DNA from: Limiplasma sp036645955
GTDB taxonomy: Bacteria; Bacillota; Clostridia; Christensenellales; Aristaeellaceae
Direction of reading: 5' to 3'
Length of the DNA stretch: 6,887 nt
Assembly (NCBI GenBank): GCA_036645955.1
Contig: JAVXND010000106.1
Location: 1-6,887, forward strand
Shown here piece after piece: positions 1-6,459 of the stretch (positions are counted from its first letter, which is position 1; each line of letters opens with the position of its first letter). A program made the position numbers and the translations under genes. The notes under the pieces are model-generated. The model did not search any database and was not told the DNA's origin. It worked only from the letters and a program-made list of their open reading frames with translations.

Positions 1-413
1 CTTGCTTGCCGTGTGCGGGGACACCAACCCCGGCAGTCAAAGAGCAACCGATTATCCGCTGTACAGGCTTCTGCATGACGAGCCGAATCTCGAAACGACC
101 TCCTTTCACGCTTGCACCCGAGGATGTGCTTCATATCCCCGGGTTGGGGTTTGACGGCATTGTGGGTTACAGCCACATTGCGCTGGAAAAGAACGCCATC
201 GGCCTGCCGAATAATGAAGCGCAGTTTCTTGAAACGCGAAAGTTCCAAGTGGAGGAAATCTGCCGTATCTTCCGTGTTCCGGCGCATCCGATTGGCAATC
301 TGGAACATGCAATCTTCTCCAAGATCGAGAAGCAGTACATCAATTTTTGTGTCCATACCATTAGACCTTGGCAAAATAGCATTCCCACCCGCCGCGCAAA
401 ACCACAAATTTAA
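1..413 (+). pseudogene. Decayed HK97-family phage portal protein gene (fragment)
   Basis: The translated pieces resemble HK97-type portal proteins, the dodecameric ring through which phage DNA enters the capsid, but the gene is broken. Positions about 47-106 read in the frame of base 2 and give TDYPLYRLLHDEPNLETTSF, a conserved N-terminal portal block. From about 105 the match moves to another frame: PEDVLHIPGLGFDG (117-158), then YSHIALEKNAIGL, and directly after it (from about 207) EAQFLETRKFQVEEICRIFR and a C-terminal block ending in HTIRPW (371). In intact portals I would expect some 60-70 residues between the first and second blocks, and a similar number between NAIGL and EAQFLETRKFQ; both are missing here. 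After 371 the similarity stops and the frame ends at 413. A TTG at 6 opens the second frame but crosses the frame change, so it is not a credible start. The 5' side runs off the window. No other phage gene is visible, so this is a prophage scar. Family recognition is from memory of conserved blocks, not from a search. Confidence 0.75.
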
Positions 414-479
414 CAGCTGGGTTACCCAAGTATTTTCCATAATTTTCACCGCTTTCCCCCCTTTCGACGCATTTTGACT

Positions 480-537
480 TTGCACCTACCTTTCTCTTGT
501 GATACAATCAGACATGTATGATTTGTTTGCAAGGAGG
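480..537 (+). promoter_or_regulatory. SigA-type promoter and ribosome binding site of the GH13 gene
   Basis: TTGCAC (480-485) and TACAAT (503-508) are separated by 17 bases, and TGA directly before TACAAT makes an extended -10 element. A strong Shine-Dalgarno AAGGAGG lies at 531-537, eight bases before the ATG at 546. The leader would be only about 30 bases. The stretch 414-479 between the portal remnant and this promoter shows nothing recognisable apart from an alternative TTGACT whose spacing is too long. Confidence 0.6.
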
Positions 538-545
538 AAGAAAAG

Positions 546-2333
546 ATGCTATTTCATGATTCTTATGACAAAAGCTACCGTGATCCGCTGGGCGCTGTGC
601 CTGCGGGTGGAAATTTATGTCTGCGTTTTTTGTGCGATGAGGGCGATTGTGTAACATTGCGCACGTGGGACGGGGAAGAGAAGCGCGTGAACATGCGCCC
701 CATGGGGAACAGCTTGTTTGAGGCGACCATTGCGGTGCCAAGTCAGCCCATGCTTTTTTGGTATGACTTTATCATTCACCGCGCGGATGGGGACGCACGC
801 TACGGAAATGCGCTGGATCAGCTAGGCGGCGTAGGCTCGTATTACAGCGATCACCCGCATAGCTATCAGGTGACGGTGTTTGACCCTGCGTTTCAAACGC
901 CTGATTTTTTGCGGCATGGGGTGATTTATCAAATCTTTCCAGATCGCTTTTTCCGTGACGCGAACGGCATGAAGGGGCGCGTGCGCAAGGTACGTGCCGC
1001 TCACCCCGATGCAACCTTCCACGAAAGCTGGCAGGAAGAACCCACGCTGGATGTTGATCCTGATAATGGGGACAACCGCGCATTGGATTTTTTTGGCGGC
1101 ACACTCCGCGGTATTTCACAAAAGCTAGATGAATTGCAGGCGCTGGGCGTAACGGTGCTGTACTTAAACCCTGTGTTTCGCGCACGTACCAATCACCGCT
1201 ACGATACGGGCAGCTATGAGGAAATCGACCCCATTTTGGGCGATGACGCGGCGTTTGACGAGCTGACCGCCGCCGCACACAAGCGCGGTATGAACGTGCT
1301 GATGGATGGCGTTTTCAGCCATACAGGCGCGGATAGCCAGTATTTTAACCGTTTCGGACGCTATCCCACAGTGGGCGCGTACCAGAGCGAGCAATCCCCC
1401 TATGCGTCGTGGTACCACTTTGACGAGTTCCCAGATCGCTATGATACATGGTGGGGCTTTTACACATTGCCAGCCGTTCACAAGGAAGAGGAAAGCTACC
1501 AGCGCTATCTGCTCGACCCTGAAAAGGGCGTTTTGCCGCGCTGGGTGAAACGGGGCGCTTGCGGGTGGCGGCTGGATGTGGCGGACGAGCTGCCCATGCC
1601 ATTGCTTCGCGATATGCGGCAGAGCGTGAAAACAGCCGATGAACAAAGCGTGCTCTTAGGCGAGGTTTGGGAGGATGCAAGCAACAAAATTGCCTATGGC
1701 CAGCTTCGCAGCTATTGCCTGGGCGATACGCTGGATAGCGTGATGAATTACCCCCTTCGCCGTGCCGTGATCGACTTTTTTACAGGGGTGCTGGATGCCG
1801 AAGGGCTGCGCCGCGTGATTTTGCATCAGCGCGAGGTTTATCCCGTGCCCTTTTACTACTCGCTGATGAACCTGCTGGGCAGCCACGATCGTGTGCGCAT
1901 CCTAAACGCCATGGCGGGGTATGACAGCGTAGGCATTGAACAAATGGATCGCGAAAAAGCGAGGGAAATCAAGCTAAGCAAGGCTGAGCTTAAAACGGCC
2001 AAGCACCGCTATCTGTCGGCAATGAAGCTGCTTTGCGCCCTGCCGGGTGCGCCCACCCTTTATTATGGTGATGAAATAGGCATGGAGGGCATGGCAGATC
2101 CATGGAACCGTGCGCCCATGCGCTGGGACGATCCGGATGAAAAGCTGCGTGCAGGGGTGAGCAAGCTGCTCAAAGAGCGCCAAGCACACGCGGTGCTGCA
2201 AACGGGCTTTGTGGATGTGCAGGCGCGGGACGCAGATACCCTTGTGATCAAGCGCTTTGCGGCAGAGGGGCTGGATGCCTTTGGACATGCCCTGAGCGAT
2301 AAGGACAGAACCGTGATCATATCGCGCCAATAA
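546..2333 (+). CDS. Intracellular GH13 alpha-amylase family enzyme, neopullulanase/cyclomaltodextrinase-like
   Basis: The 595-residue protein should hydrolyse alpha-1,4 (possibly alpha-1,6) linkages in maltodextrins, cyclodextrins or pullulan. Residues 1 to about 120 form a beta-rich N-terminal domain like CBM34 (YRDPLGAVPAGG near the start). The TIM barrel begins at VIYQIFPDRFF (126-136). All four GH13 motifs are present: DGVFSH (254-259), GWRLDVADE with R342 and nucleophile D344, GEVW with acid/base E373, and GSHD with transition-state stabiliser D448. LPGAPTLYYGDEIGMEG and PWNRAPMRW (519-527) close the barrel. There is no signal peptide, so it acts in the cytoplasm on imported oligosaccharides. 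The ATG has AAGGAGG eight bases upstream. The C-terminal beta domain looks short: it stops at TVIISRQ, where relatives usually have some 35-40 more residues. recF follows after 39 bases and is probably cotranscribed. The GH13 family is certain; substrate and subfamily are inferred from the N-terminal domain and cannot be fixed by reading. Confidence 0.93.
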   Translation: MLFHDSYDKSYRDPLGAVPAGGNLCLRFLCDEGDCVTLRTWDGEEKRVNMRPMGNSLFEATIAVPSQPMLFWYDFIIHRADGDARYGNALDQLGGVGSYYSDHPHSYQVTVFDPAFQTPDFLRHGVIYQIFPDRFFRDANGMKGRVRKVRAAHPDATFHESWQEEPTLDVDPDNGDNRALDFFGGTLRGISQKLDELQALGVTVLYLNPVFRARTNHRYDTGSYEEIDPILGDDAAFDELTAAAHKRGMNVLMDGVFSHTGADSQYFNRFGRYPTVGAYQSEQSPYASWYHFDEFPDRYDTWWGFYTLPAVHKEEESYQRYLLDPEKGVLPRWVKRGACGWRLDVADELPMPLLRDMRQSVKTADEQSVLLGEVWEDASNKIAYGQLRSYCLGDTLDSVMNYPLRRAVIDFFTGVLDAEGLRRVILHQREVYPVPFYYSLMNLLGSHDRVRILNAMAGYDSVGIEQMDREKAREIKLSKAELKTAKHRYLSAMKLLCALPGAPTLYYGDEIGMEGMADPWNRAPMRWDDPDEKLRAGVSKLLKERQAHAVLQTGFVDVQARDADTLVIKRFAAEGLDAFGHALSDKDRTVIISRQ

Positions 2334-2372
2334 ACGACCCGAATCAAAGATGTTTCCGCGAAAGGATGCACC

Positions 2373-3494
2373 ATGTACTTTACTTCCCTTCGGCTACAGC
2401 AGTTCCGCAACTATCCGTTTTTGGAAATGAACCCGCACCCAGGCATTACGGTGCTTTTTGGGCCAAACGGCAGTGGAAAAACCAATCTTTTGGAGGCGAT
2501 GCACCTCTTATCGCTAGGGAGGAGCCACCGCACCTCCACCGACCGTGAAATGATTGCGGCGGGGGAGAGCGTTGCGCTGGTACGCGGCGAAACCATGCGA
2601 CTGGATGGCAAGCATGAGGTGGAGGTGCGCCTCTATCCCTTTGAAAAGCCTCAAAAACGGGTGCTTCTTTATGGCAAGCCTGCCCAGCGCATCAGCGATA
2701 TGATGGGGCACGCAACGGCGGTGATGTTTTCACCGGAGGATATCCGCATTGTGCGCGATGGCCCCGCCGCCCGCCGACGCTTTTTGGATATGCAGCTCAG
2801 CCAAATTCGCCCAAGCTACTTAAAGGCCTTGAAGGGATACCTCATGGTGCTGGAAAGCCGCAACGCCCTGCTTAAAAAAAACAAGCTGGAGGGCGTGCCT
2901 GACTTTATCACCCAGCTCGACACCTGGGACGATCAATTGGCGGGCGCGGCTGTGCCCATTGCGCAGGCGCGCAGATGGTTTTTAGGGGAATTGAGCAAGA
3001 ATGCCGCCGTGCAATATACGGCCATTTCTGAAAATGCGGACGAGCCGTTTGAGCTGTGCTACGATAGCGCCTTTGCGCGAAGCGACACGCCGCACCGCAC
3101 CATGCTCGAGGGCTTGCACCGTTGCCGCAGGGAGGACATGCAGCGCATGTATACCTGCTTTGGCCCGCATAGGGACGATATGGGCTTGCTGCTTTGCGGA
3201 AAGGAATTGCGTGCCTACGGCAGTCAGGGGCAGCTTCGCACGGCGGTGCTGAGCATGAAGCTAGGCGAAATTCAGCTGATTGAGGCAGAAATGGGCGAAC
3301 CGCCGACCCTGCTGTTGGACGATGTTTTCAGCGAGCTGGATTTGAAACGCCGAAATGCATTGCTCAAAAGCACAGAAGGCGTACAGACACTTCTGACCTG
3401 CACAGACAGGCAGGATGCGGCAGGCGCACAGGCGGATGTATATCTCCGCGTATCACAGAACGAACAAGGCTTTGCCAACATTGTGCGGGAATGA
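2373..3494 (+). CDS. recF: DNA replication and repair protein RecF
   Basis: RecF is an SMC-like ATPase that, with RecO and RecR, loads RecA at single-strand gaps and stalled forks. The 373-residue length is normal for the family. Walker A is GPNGSGKT (30-37). The RecF signature FSPEDIRIVRDGPAARRRF spans 119-137, and D139 and LSQIRPSYLKAL follow. The second signature GPHRDDM (264-270) leads into the ABC signature-like GSQGQLRT (283-290). Walker B is LLLDD with D316 and D317, followed by the D-loop SELD (320-323). There are no membrane segments or signal peptide. The ATG at 2373 has AAAGGA (2361-2366) six bases upstream, which decides the start. No promoter or terminator is evident in the 39 bases after the amylase stop, so readthrough from that gene is likely. 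The context is odd: recF normally sits in dnaA-dnaN-recF-gyrB, but here an amylase precedes it and gdhA with its own promoter follows. The sequence shows no missing residue or frameshift, so the gene looks functional. Confidence 0.96.
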   Translation: MYFTSLRLQQFRNYPFLEMNPHPGITVLFGPNGSGKTNLLEAMHLLSLGRSHRTSTDREMIAAGESVALVRGETMRLDGKHEVEVRLYPFEKPQKRVLLYGKPAQRISDMMGHATAVMFSPEDIRIVRDGPAARRRFLDMQLSQIRPSYLKALKGYLMVLESRNALLKKNKLEGVPDFITQLDTWDDQLAGAAVPIAQARRWFLGELSKNAAVQYTAISENADEPFELCYDSAFARSDTPHRTMLEGLHRCRREDMQRMYTCFGPHRDDMGLLLCGKELRAYGSQGQLRTAVLSMKLGEIQLIEAEMGEPPTLLLDDVFSELDLKRRNALLKSTEGVQTLLTCTDRQDAAGAQADVYLRVSQNEQGFANIVRE

Positions 3495-3555
3495 ATGCGG
3501 ATGAACGGATACAAAAGAAATGCAATTTTGATGCGCTCATCCTGCAAAATTTGCT

Positions 3556-3619
3556 TTGCGCCGCATAGCTCTTATGGTATAATCAATGCGGCACAGGGCA
3601 TTTGGATTTGGAAAGGGGA
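3556..3619 (+). promoter_or_regulatory. Promoter and ribosome binding site of gdhA
   Basis: A perfect TATAAT (3578-3583) preceded by TGG forms an extended -10 element. The best -35 is the weak TTGCGC (3556-3561) with a 16-base spacer. The Shine-Dalgarno AAAGGGGA (3612-3619) lies nine bases before the ATG at 3629. This separates gdhA from recF. No clear Rho-independent terminator follows recF; only an imperfect pairing of GCAATTTTG (3522-3530) with CAAAATTTGC (3545-3554) without a T-run is seen. Confidence 0.6.
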
Positions 3620-3628
3620 TTTTTTGAC

Positions 3629-4969
3629 ATGAATGAGTATACCTCGCAAGTGCTTTCTGGCTTGAAGGCACGCAATGCGCATGAAAGCGAATTTTTACAA
3701 GCGGCAACCGAAATTTTAGAGAGCATTTCGCCCGTGTTTGACAAGCATCCCGAATATCAAAAAAGCGGCTTGCTGGAGCGCTTTGTGGAGCCTGAACGCA
3801 TCATTTTGTTCCGCGTGCCGTGGGTGGATGATCAGGGCAGGGCGCAGGTTAACCGCGGCTTCCGCGTGCAGTACAACAGCGCGATTGGCCCCTACAAGGG
3901 CGGCTTGCGTTTGCATCCCAGCGTTAATTTGAGTATTCTCAAGTTTTTGGGCTGTGAGCAGGTGCTCAAAAATAGCCTGACAGGCCTGCCCATCGGCGGC
4001 GGCAAGGGCGGCTGTGACTTTGACCCCAAGGGCAAGAGCGATAACGAGGTAATGGCCTTCTGCCAGAGCTTTATGACGGAGCTGTACCGCTACATTGGCA
4101 AGGATACCGACGTGCCGGCGGGCGATATTGGCACAGGTGCGCGTGAAATCGGCTATTTGTATGGGCAATACAAGCGCATCACCGGCTTGTACGAGGGTGT
4201 GCTCACGGGCAAGGGGCTTACCTATGGCGGAAGCTTAGCACGCACGCAAGCAACGGGCTACGGCCTTTGCTATTTTGTCAAGAGCATGCTGGAGGCAAAT
4301 GGCAAGGCTGTGAAGGGTGCTACGGTGGTGGTGAGCGGCAGCGGCAATGTGGCCATTTATGCCAATGAAAAAATCACCGAAATGGGCGCGAAGGTCGTGG
4401 CCATGAGCGATTCCAACGGCTACATCTTTGACGCAAACGGCATCAAGCTGGGTGTGGTAAAGCAAATCAAAGAAGTGGAGCGCGGACGCATCAAGGAATA
4501 TGCCGCACGCGTGCCCGGCAGTGAGTATCATGAGGGCTGTAAGGGCATTTGGACGGTGAAATGTGATGTGGCACTGCCCTGCGCCACGCAAAACGAGCTG
4601 GACGCAGAAGGCGCAAAGGCGCTGATTGCCAACGGCTGCTTCGCAGTGGGTGAGGGCGCCAACATGCCCACCACATTGGAAGCAACGGAGCTGTTTTTGA
4701 AGCACGAGGTGCTGTTTGCACCCGGTAAAGCCGCTAACGCAGGCGGTGTGGCCACCTCCGCGCTTGAAATGAGCCAAAACAGCCAGCGCCTGAGCTGGAC
4801 CTTTGAAGAGGTAGACGAAAAGCTCAAGGGCATTATGAAGGGCATTTTTGAAAAATGTGCTTCTGCCGCCAAGGAATACAGCGACAAGCCCACCAACTAT
4901 GTGGTTGGCGCAAACATTGCGGGCTTCCTCAAAGTGGCGCAGGCCATGATGGCGCAGGGCTGCGTGTAA
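3629..4969 (+). CDS. gdhA: NADP-type glutamate dehydrogenase, hexameric class I
   Basis: The enzyme interconverts 2-oxoglutarate, ammonium and NAD(P)H with L-glutamate, linking ammonia assimilation to central carbon metabolism; it works as a cytoplasmic homohexamer. At 446 residues it has the usual length of the small hexameric family. The substrate domain carries GPYKGGLRLHPS with K90, PIGGGKGGCDFDP with catalytic K126, and PAGDIGTGAREIG with D166, matching the K89, K125 and D165 positions known from Clostridium symbiosum GDH. The Rossmann domain has GSGNVA (237-242) and then MSDSNG (259-264); the D-S at this place resembles NADP-dependent members more than the NAD-type clostridial enzyme, so NADP is favoured but not proven. 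AGGVATSALEMSQN (371-384) is the conserved C-terminal active-site block. A TTG at 3602 would add nine residues but lacks a ribosome binding site, whereas the ATG at 3629 has AAAGGGGA at ideal spacing. The gene is monocistronic: own promoter, strong terminator, convergent neighbour. Confidence 0.96.
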   Translation: MNEYTSQVLSGLKARNAHESEFLQAATEILESISPVFDKHPEYQKSGLLERFVEPERIILFRVPWVDDQGRAQVNRGFRVQYNSAIGPYKGGLRLHPSVNLSILKFLGCEQVLKNSLTGLPIGGGKGGCDFDPKGKSDNEVMAFCQSFMTELYRYIGKDTDVPAGDIGTGAREIGYLYGQYKRITGLYEGVLTGKGLTYGGSLARTQATGYGLCYFVKSMLEANGKAVKGATVVVSGSGNVAIYANEKITEMGAKVVAMSDSNGYIFDANGIKLGVVKQIKEVERGRIKEYAARVPGSEYHEGCKGIWTVKCDVALPCATQNELDAEGAKALIANGCFAVGEGANMPTTLEATELFLKHEVLFAPGKAANAGGVATSALEMSQNSQRLSWTFEEVDEKLKGIMKGIFEKCASAAKEYSDKPTNYVVGANIAGFLKVAQAMMAQGCV

Positions 4970-4982
4970 GCTTTCCTCAATC

Positions 4983-5030
4983 AGCAACGGGATTTCTTCC
5001 AGCTTGAGTGGAAGAAATCCCGTTGCTTTT
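4983..5030 (+). terminator. Rho-independent terminator between gdhA and the convergent amidotransferase gene
   Basis: A perfect 19-bp inverted repeat (4983-5001 with 5009-5027) encloses a seven-base loop GCTTGAG. The stem ends in a short T-run, TTTT, at 5027-5030. It starts 13 bases after the gdhA stop. On the minus strand the same hairpin lies 17 bases beyond the end of the amidotransferase gene but is not followed by a clear T-run, so it probably serves gdhA mainly and may block the opposing transcript as well. Confidence 0.85.
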
Positions 5031-5044
5031 GAACTCCGATTATT

Positions 5045-6184
5045 TTATACGCTGTAGCGCTTTTTTTTGATCTGATCCAGCCCGTGCTTGCCAAGCAGCT
5101 TTTGCGCAAGCGCATACAGCCTTGCTTGGGAAAAATAGGCGTTATCTGGCGTAGGGGGAGCCGAGAGGATTTGATGCCATTCGGCCTCGCTTAAATCCAG
5201 CTTTTTGAGGATGTAAGCTTCATCCTCCTTTTGCTCTTCTATGGCGTAGGGAGGAGCGGCAAGCTCGGCAAGGGCTTGCTCACGGGTAAGCTCGCCATTC
5301 ATCACAAGACAGCTCAAATGATAGCGGCGCTTATCAAAGCCAAACTTTTGAGGCAGGTATACACTTTGAAAATATTTTGTGAAGCGGCTTTCAAAATGCT
5401 TGCCGCCATAGTATTCCCAGCCGAACTCGCGTGACAAAAGGGCGATGGCTTCTTTTTTGGAATAGGGGACATAGTCGAGCAGATTGATTTTGGTTACGCC
5501 GCGAAGCCCCATCCAAGCGGTGATCAAGTTGAGCTGAGGGTATTTTTTTAAGCTCTTGCCGCGCCCGTGCTTGCGATAAATGCTATGGAGGTGCCAAGTA
5601 TCGCGGTAGCTATGCTGCAAGGTAAAAGGCGGTGCCGCCCCTTCGGTGGCGATGTTGCTTCCGTTTAGAATGAATTTGACTCGGTATTTGCGTGCCATTT
5701 GATATACCGCCGCGCAAAACAGATGATCCTGCGGCACATCCAAATTGGCCACACCAGAAAGCATGTAGGCACGCTGCAGCTCCTTCATGGTGGGCCAATC
5801 CATCACAAAGGTGTGCAGCTCCACATTGAGCTTTTGGCACATGCGTTCTATGTTTTTGACGGCAACCTCGCTGTTCCAGCCGCTATCTACATGCACAGCC
5901 AGCACGCGAAGCTTGAGCTGGCTCGCCAAATAGAGCATATAGGCGCTGTCAACGCCGCCCGATAAACCCAAAATACAATCATATGGCAACGCCTTGCTTT
6001 GTTCCTTCATGACCGAAACAAGATGCGTCAGCTCTTTTTCGCTTTCGCTTGGGCGGTAACCCATCAGCTTGCCCATTTCCAAATAGCGGGCGCAGCTGCT
6101 GCACACGCCGTTTTCATCAAAGGTTACGCCTGGGTCTGTATTGTCCATCACACAGCGTGTGCATACCTGATACCCTTGCGCCAT
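5045..6184 (-). CDS. N-acetyl sugar amidotransferase (WbpG/PseA/WbuX-like PP-loop enzyme)
   Basis: This 379-residue protein belongs to the adenine-nucleotide alpha-hydrolase (PP-loop) amidotransferases that turn an N-acetyl group of a nucleotide sugar into an acetamidino group during synthesis of surface polysaccharides or flagellar glycans. A four-cysteine zinc-ribbon-like element opens the protein: CTRC (C8, C11) and CSSC (C28, C31). The ATP-binding PP-loop is SGGVDS (75-80), preceded by the strand YDCILGL. Further conserved-looking blocks are AVHVDSGWNSE (96-106), DVPQDHLF (149-156) and NGSNIATEG (174-182). There are no membrane segments. The ATG has GGGAGGT (minus strand, 6197-6191) about six bases upstream. 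Characterised relatives such as WbpG of Pseudomonas aeruginosa take ammonia from a HisH/HisF-type partner pair; no such gene is in this window, and no glycosyltransferase or sugar-nucleotide gene lies beside it. The family is well supported, but the sugar substrate and final glycan are unknown. Other PP-loop enzymes such as ExsB/QueC are less likely because of length, the N-terminal CxxC pairs and the DVPQDHLF region. Confidence 0.85.
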   Translation of the reverse strand: MAQGYQVCTRCVMDNTDPGVTFDENGVCSSCARYLEMGKLMGYRPSESEKELTHLVSVMKEQSKALPYDCILGLSGGVDSAYMLYLASQLKLRVLAVHVDSGWNSEVAVKNIERMCQKLNVELHTFVMDWPTMKELQRAYMLSGVANLDVPQDHLFCAAVYQMARKYRVKFILNGSNIATEGAAPPFTLQHSYRDTWHLHSIYRKHGRGKSLKKYPQLNLITAWMGLRGVTKINLLDYVPYSKKEAIALLSREFGWEYYGGKHFESRFTKYFQSVYLPQKFGFDKRRYHLSCLVMNGELTREQALAELAAPPYAIEEQKEDEAYILKKLDLSEAEWHQILSAPPTPDNAYFSQARLYALAQKLLGKHGLDQIKKKRYSV

Positions 6185-6190
6185 AGTGGT

Positions 6191-6251
6191 ACCTCCCGTA
6201 CATTGGAATCAATCTCATCCGTATCATATCATTCGGCGGGGGTGCTGTCAA
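6191..6251 (-). promoter_or_regulatory. Consensus promoter and ribosome binding site of the amidotransferase gene
   Basis: On the minus strand TTGACA (6251-6246) and TATGAT (6228-6223) are exactly 17 bases apart, a near-perfect SigA-type promoter. The Shine-Dalgarno GGGAGGT occupies 6197-6191, ahead of the ATG at 6184. The predicted leader is about 30 bases. The TTGACA box lies inside the last codons of the small ORF at 6229-6321, so if that ORF is real the promoter is embedded in its 3' end. Confidence 0.7.
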
Positions 6252-6321
6252 ACGGAGATGCGCCTGTGACGGCGGCTCCTTTCTTTTTTTGATTTTTGCT
6301 TTGCTTTTTGCCTCTTGTCAT
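6229..6321 (-). CDS. Possible small basic protein, 30 residues, function unknown
   Basis: A short reading frame starts with ATG at 6321, has AAAGGG (minus strand, 6336-6331) nine bases upstream as a plausible ribosome binding site, and stops with TGA at 6231-6229. The product begins MTRGKKQSKNQKKKG and is strongly lysine-rich in its first half; the second half, ending in SPFDSTPAE, is uncharged to acidic. It has no membrane segment, signal peptide or cysteine. The gene would lie 44 bases upstream of the amidotransferase in the same orientation. Against it: short length, a weak ribosome binding site, no convincing promoter of its own on the minus strand, and the overlap of its end with the TTGACA box of the next gene. 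I do not recognise the family; a nucleic-acid or ribosome association would be a guess from charge alone. Confidence 0.35.
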   Translation of the reverse strand: MTRGKKQSKNQKKKGAAVTGASPFDSTPAE

Positions 6322-6333
6322 CCGTAACAACCC

Positions 6334-6362
6334 TTTACACAATGGGGAAACTAAAGTATAAT
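6334..6362 (+). promoter_or_regulatory. SigA-type promoter of the substrate-binding protein gene
   Basis: TTTACA (6334-6339) and a perfect TATAAT (6357-6362) are 17 bases apart. Transcription would begin near 6369, leaving an untranslated leader of about 90 bases before the ATG at 6460. The Shine-Dalgarno AAGGAGG is at 6443-6449. This promoter diverges from the amidotransferase promoter, with about 80 bases between the two -35 boxes. The leader contains three AACCA copies and one TGGTT but no riboswitch class that I can recognise. Confidence 0.7.
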
Positions 6363-6459
6363 GATTTGGTAAAATGGCGACCGTATCAGACAATGAAAAC
6401 CATCTGTCGGGCGTGGTTCCAGCGCTGAGAATATAACCAAACAAGGAGGAAACCAACCC

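Noticed and set aside
474..508. TTGACT (474-479) as the -35 box of the amylase promoter
   Set aside because: Its distance to TACAAT is 23 bases, too long; TTGCAC at 480-485 gives the proper 17-base spacing.
3500..3560. Terminator after recF
   Set aside because: The only pairing is A/T-rich and bulged, with a 14-base loop and no following T-run.
3602..3628. TTG start for glutamate dehydrogenase giving nine extra residues
   Set aside because: It lacks a ribosome binding site, and the bases that serve as the Shine-Dalgarno of the ATG at 3629 would be inside it.
4235..4987. Long open frame (250 codons) on the minus strand opposite gdhA
   Set aside because: It is antisense to a clearly real gene, and its composition (His-, Cys- and Ala-rich) is that of a shadow frame with no recognisable domain.
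6356..6375. Possible Fur box at the promoter of the iron-type receptor gene
   Set aside because: ATAATGAT matches one half of the Fur consensus, but most of it is simply the -10 TATAAT plus flanking bases, and the other half does not match.
6421..6431. CTGAGA in the leader, reminiscent of the thiamine riboswitch core
   Set aside because: The other conserved thiamine-riboswitch elements are absent and the leader is too short to hold the aptamer in the right order.
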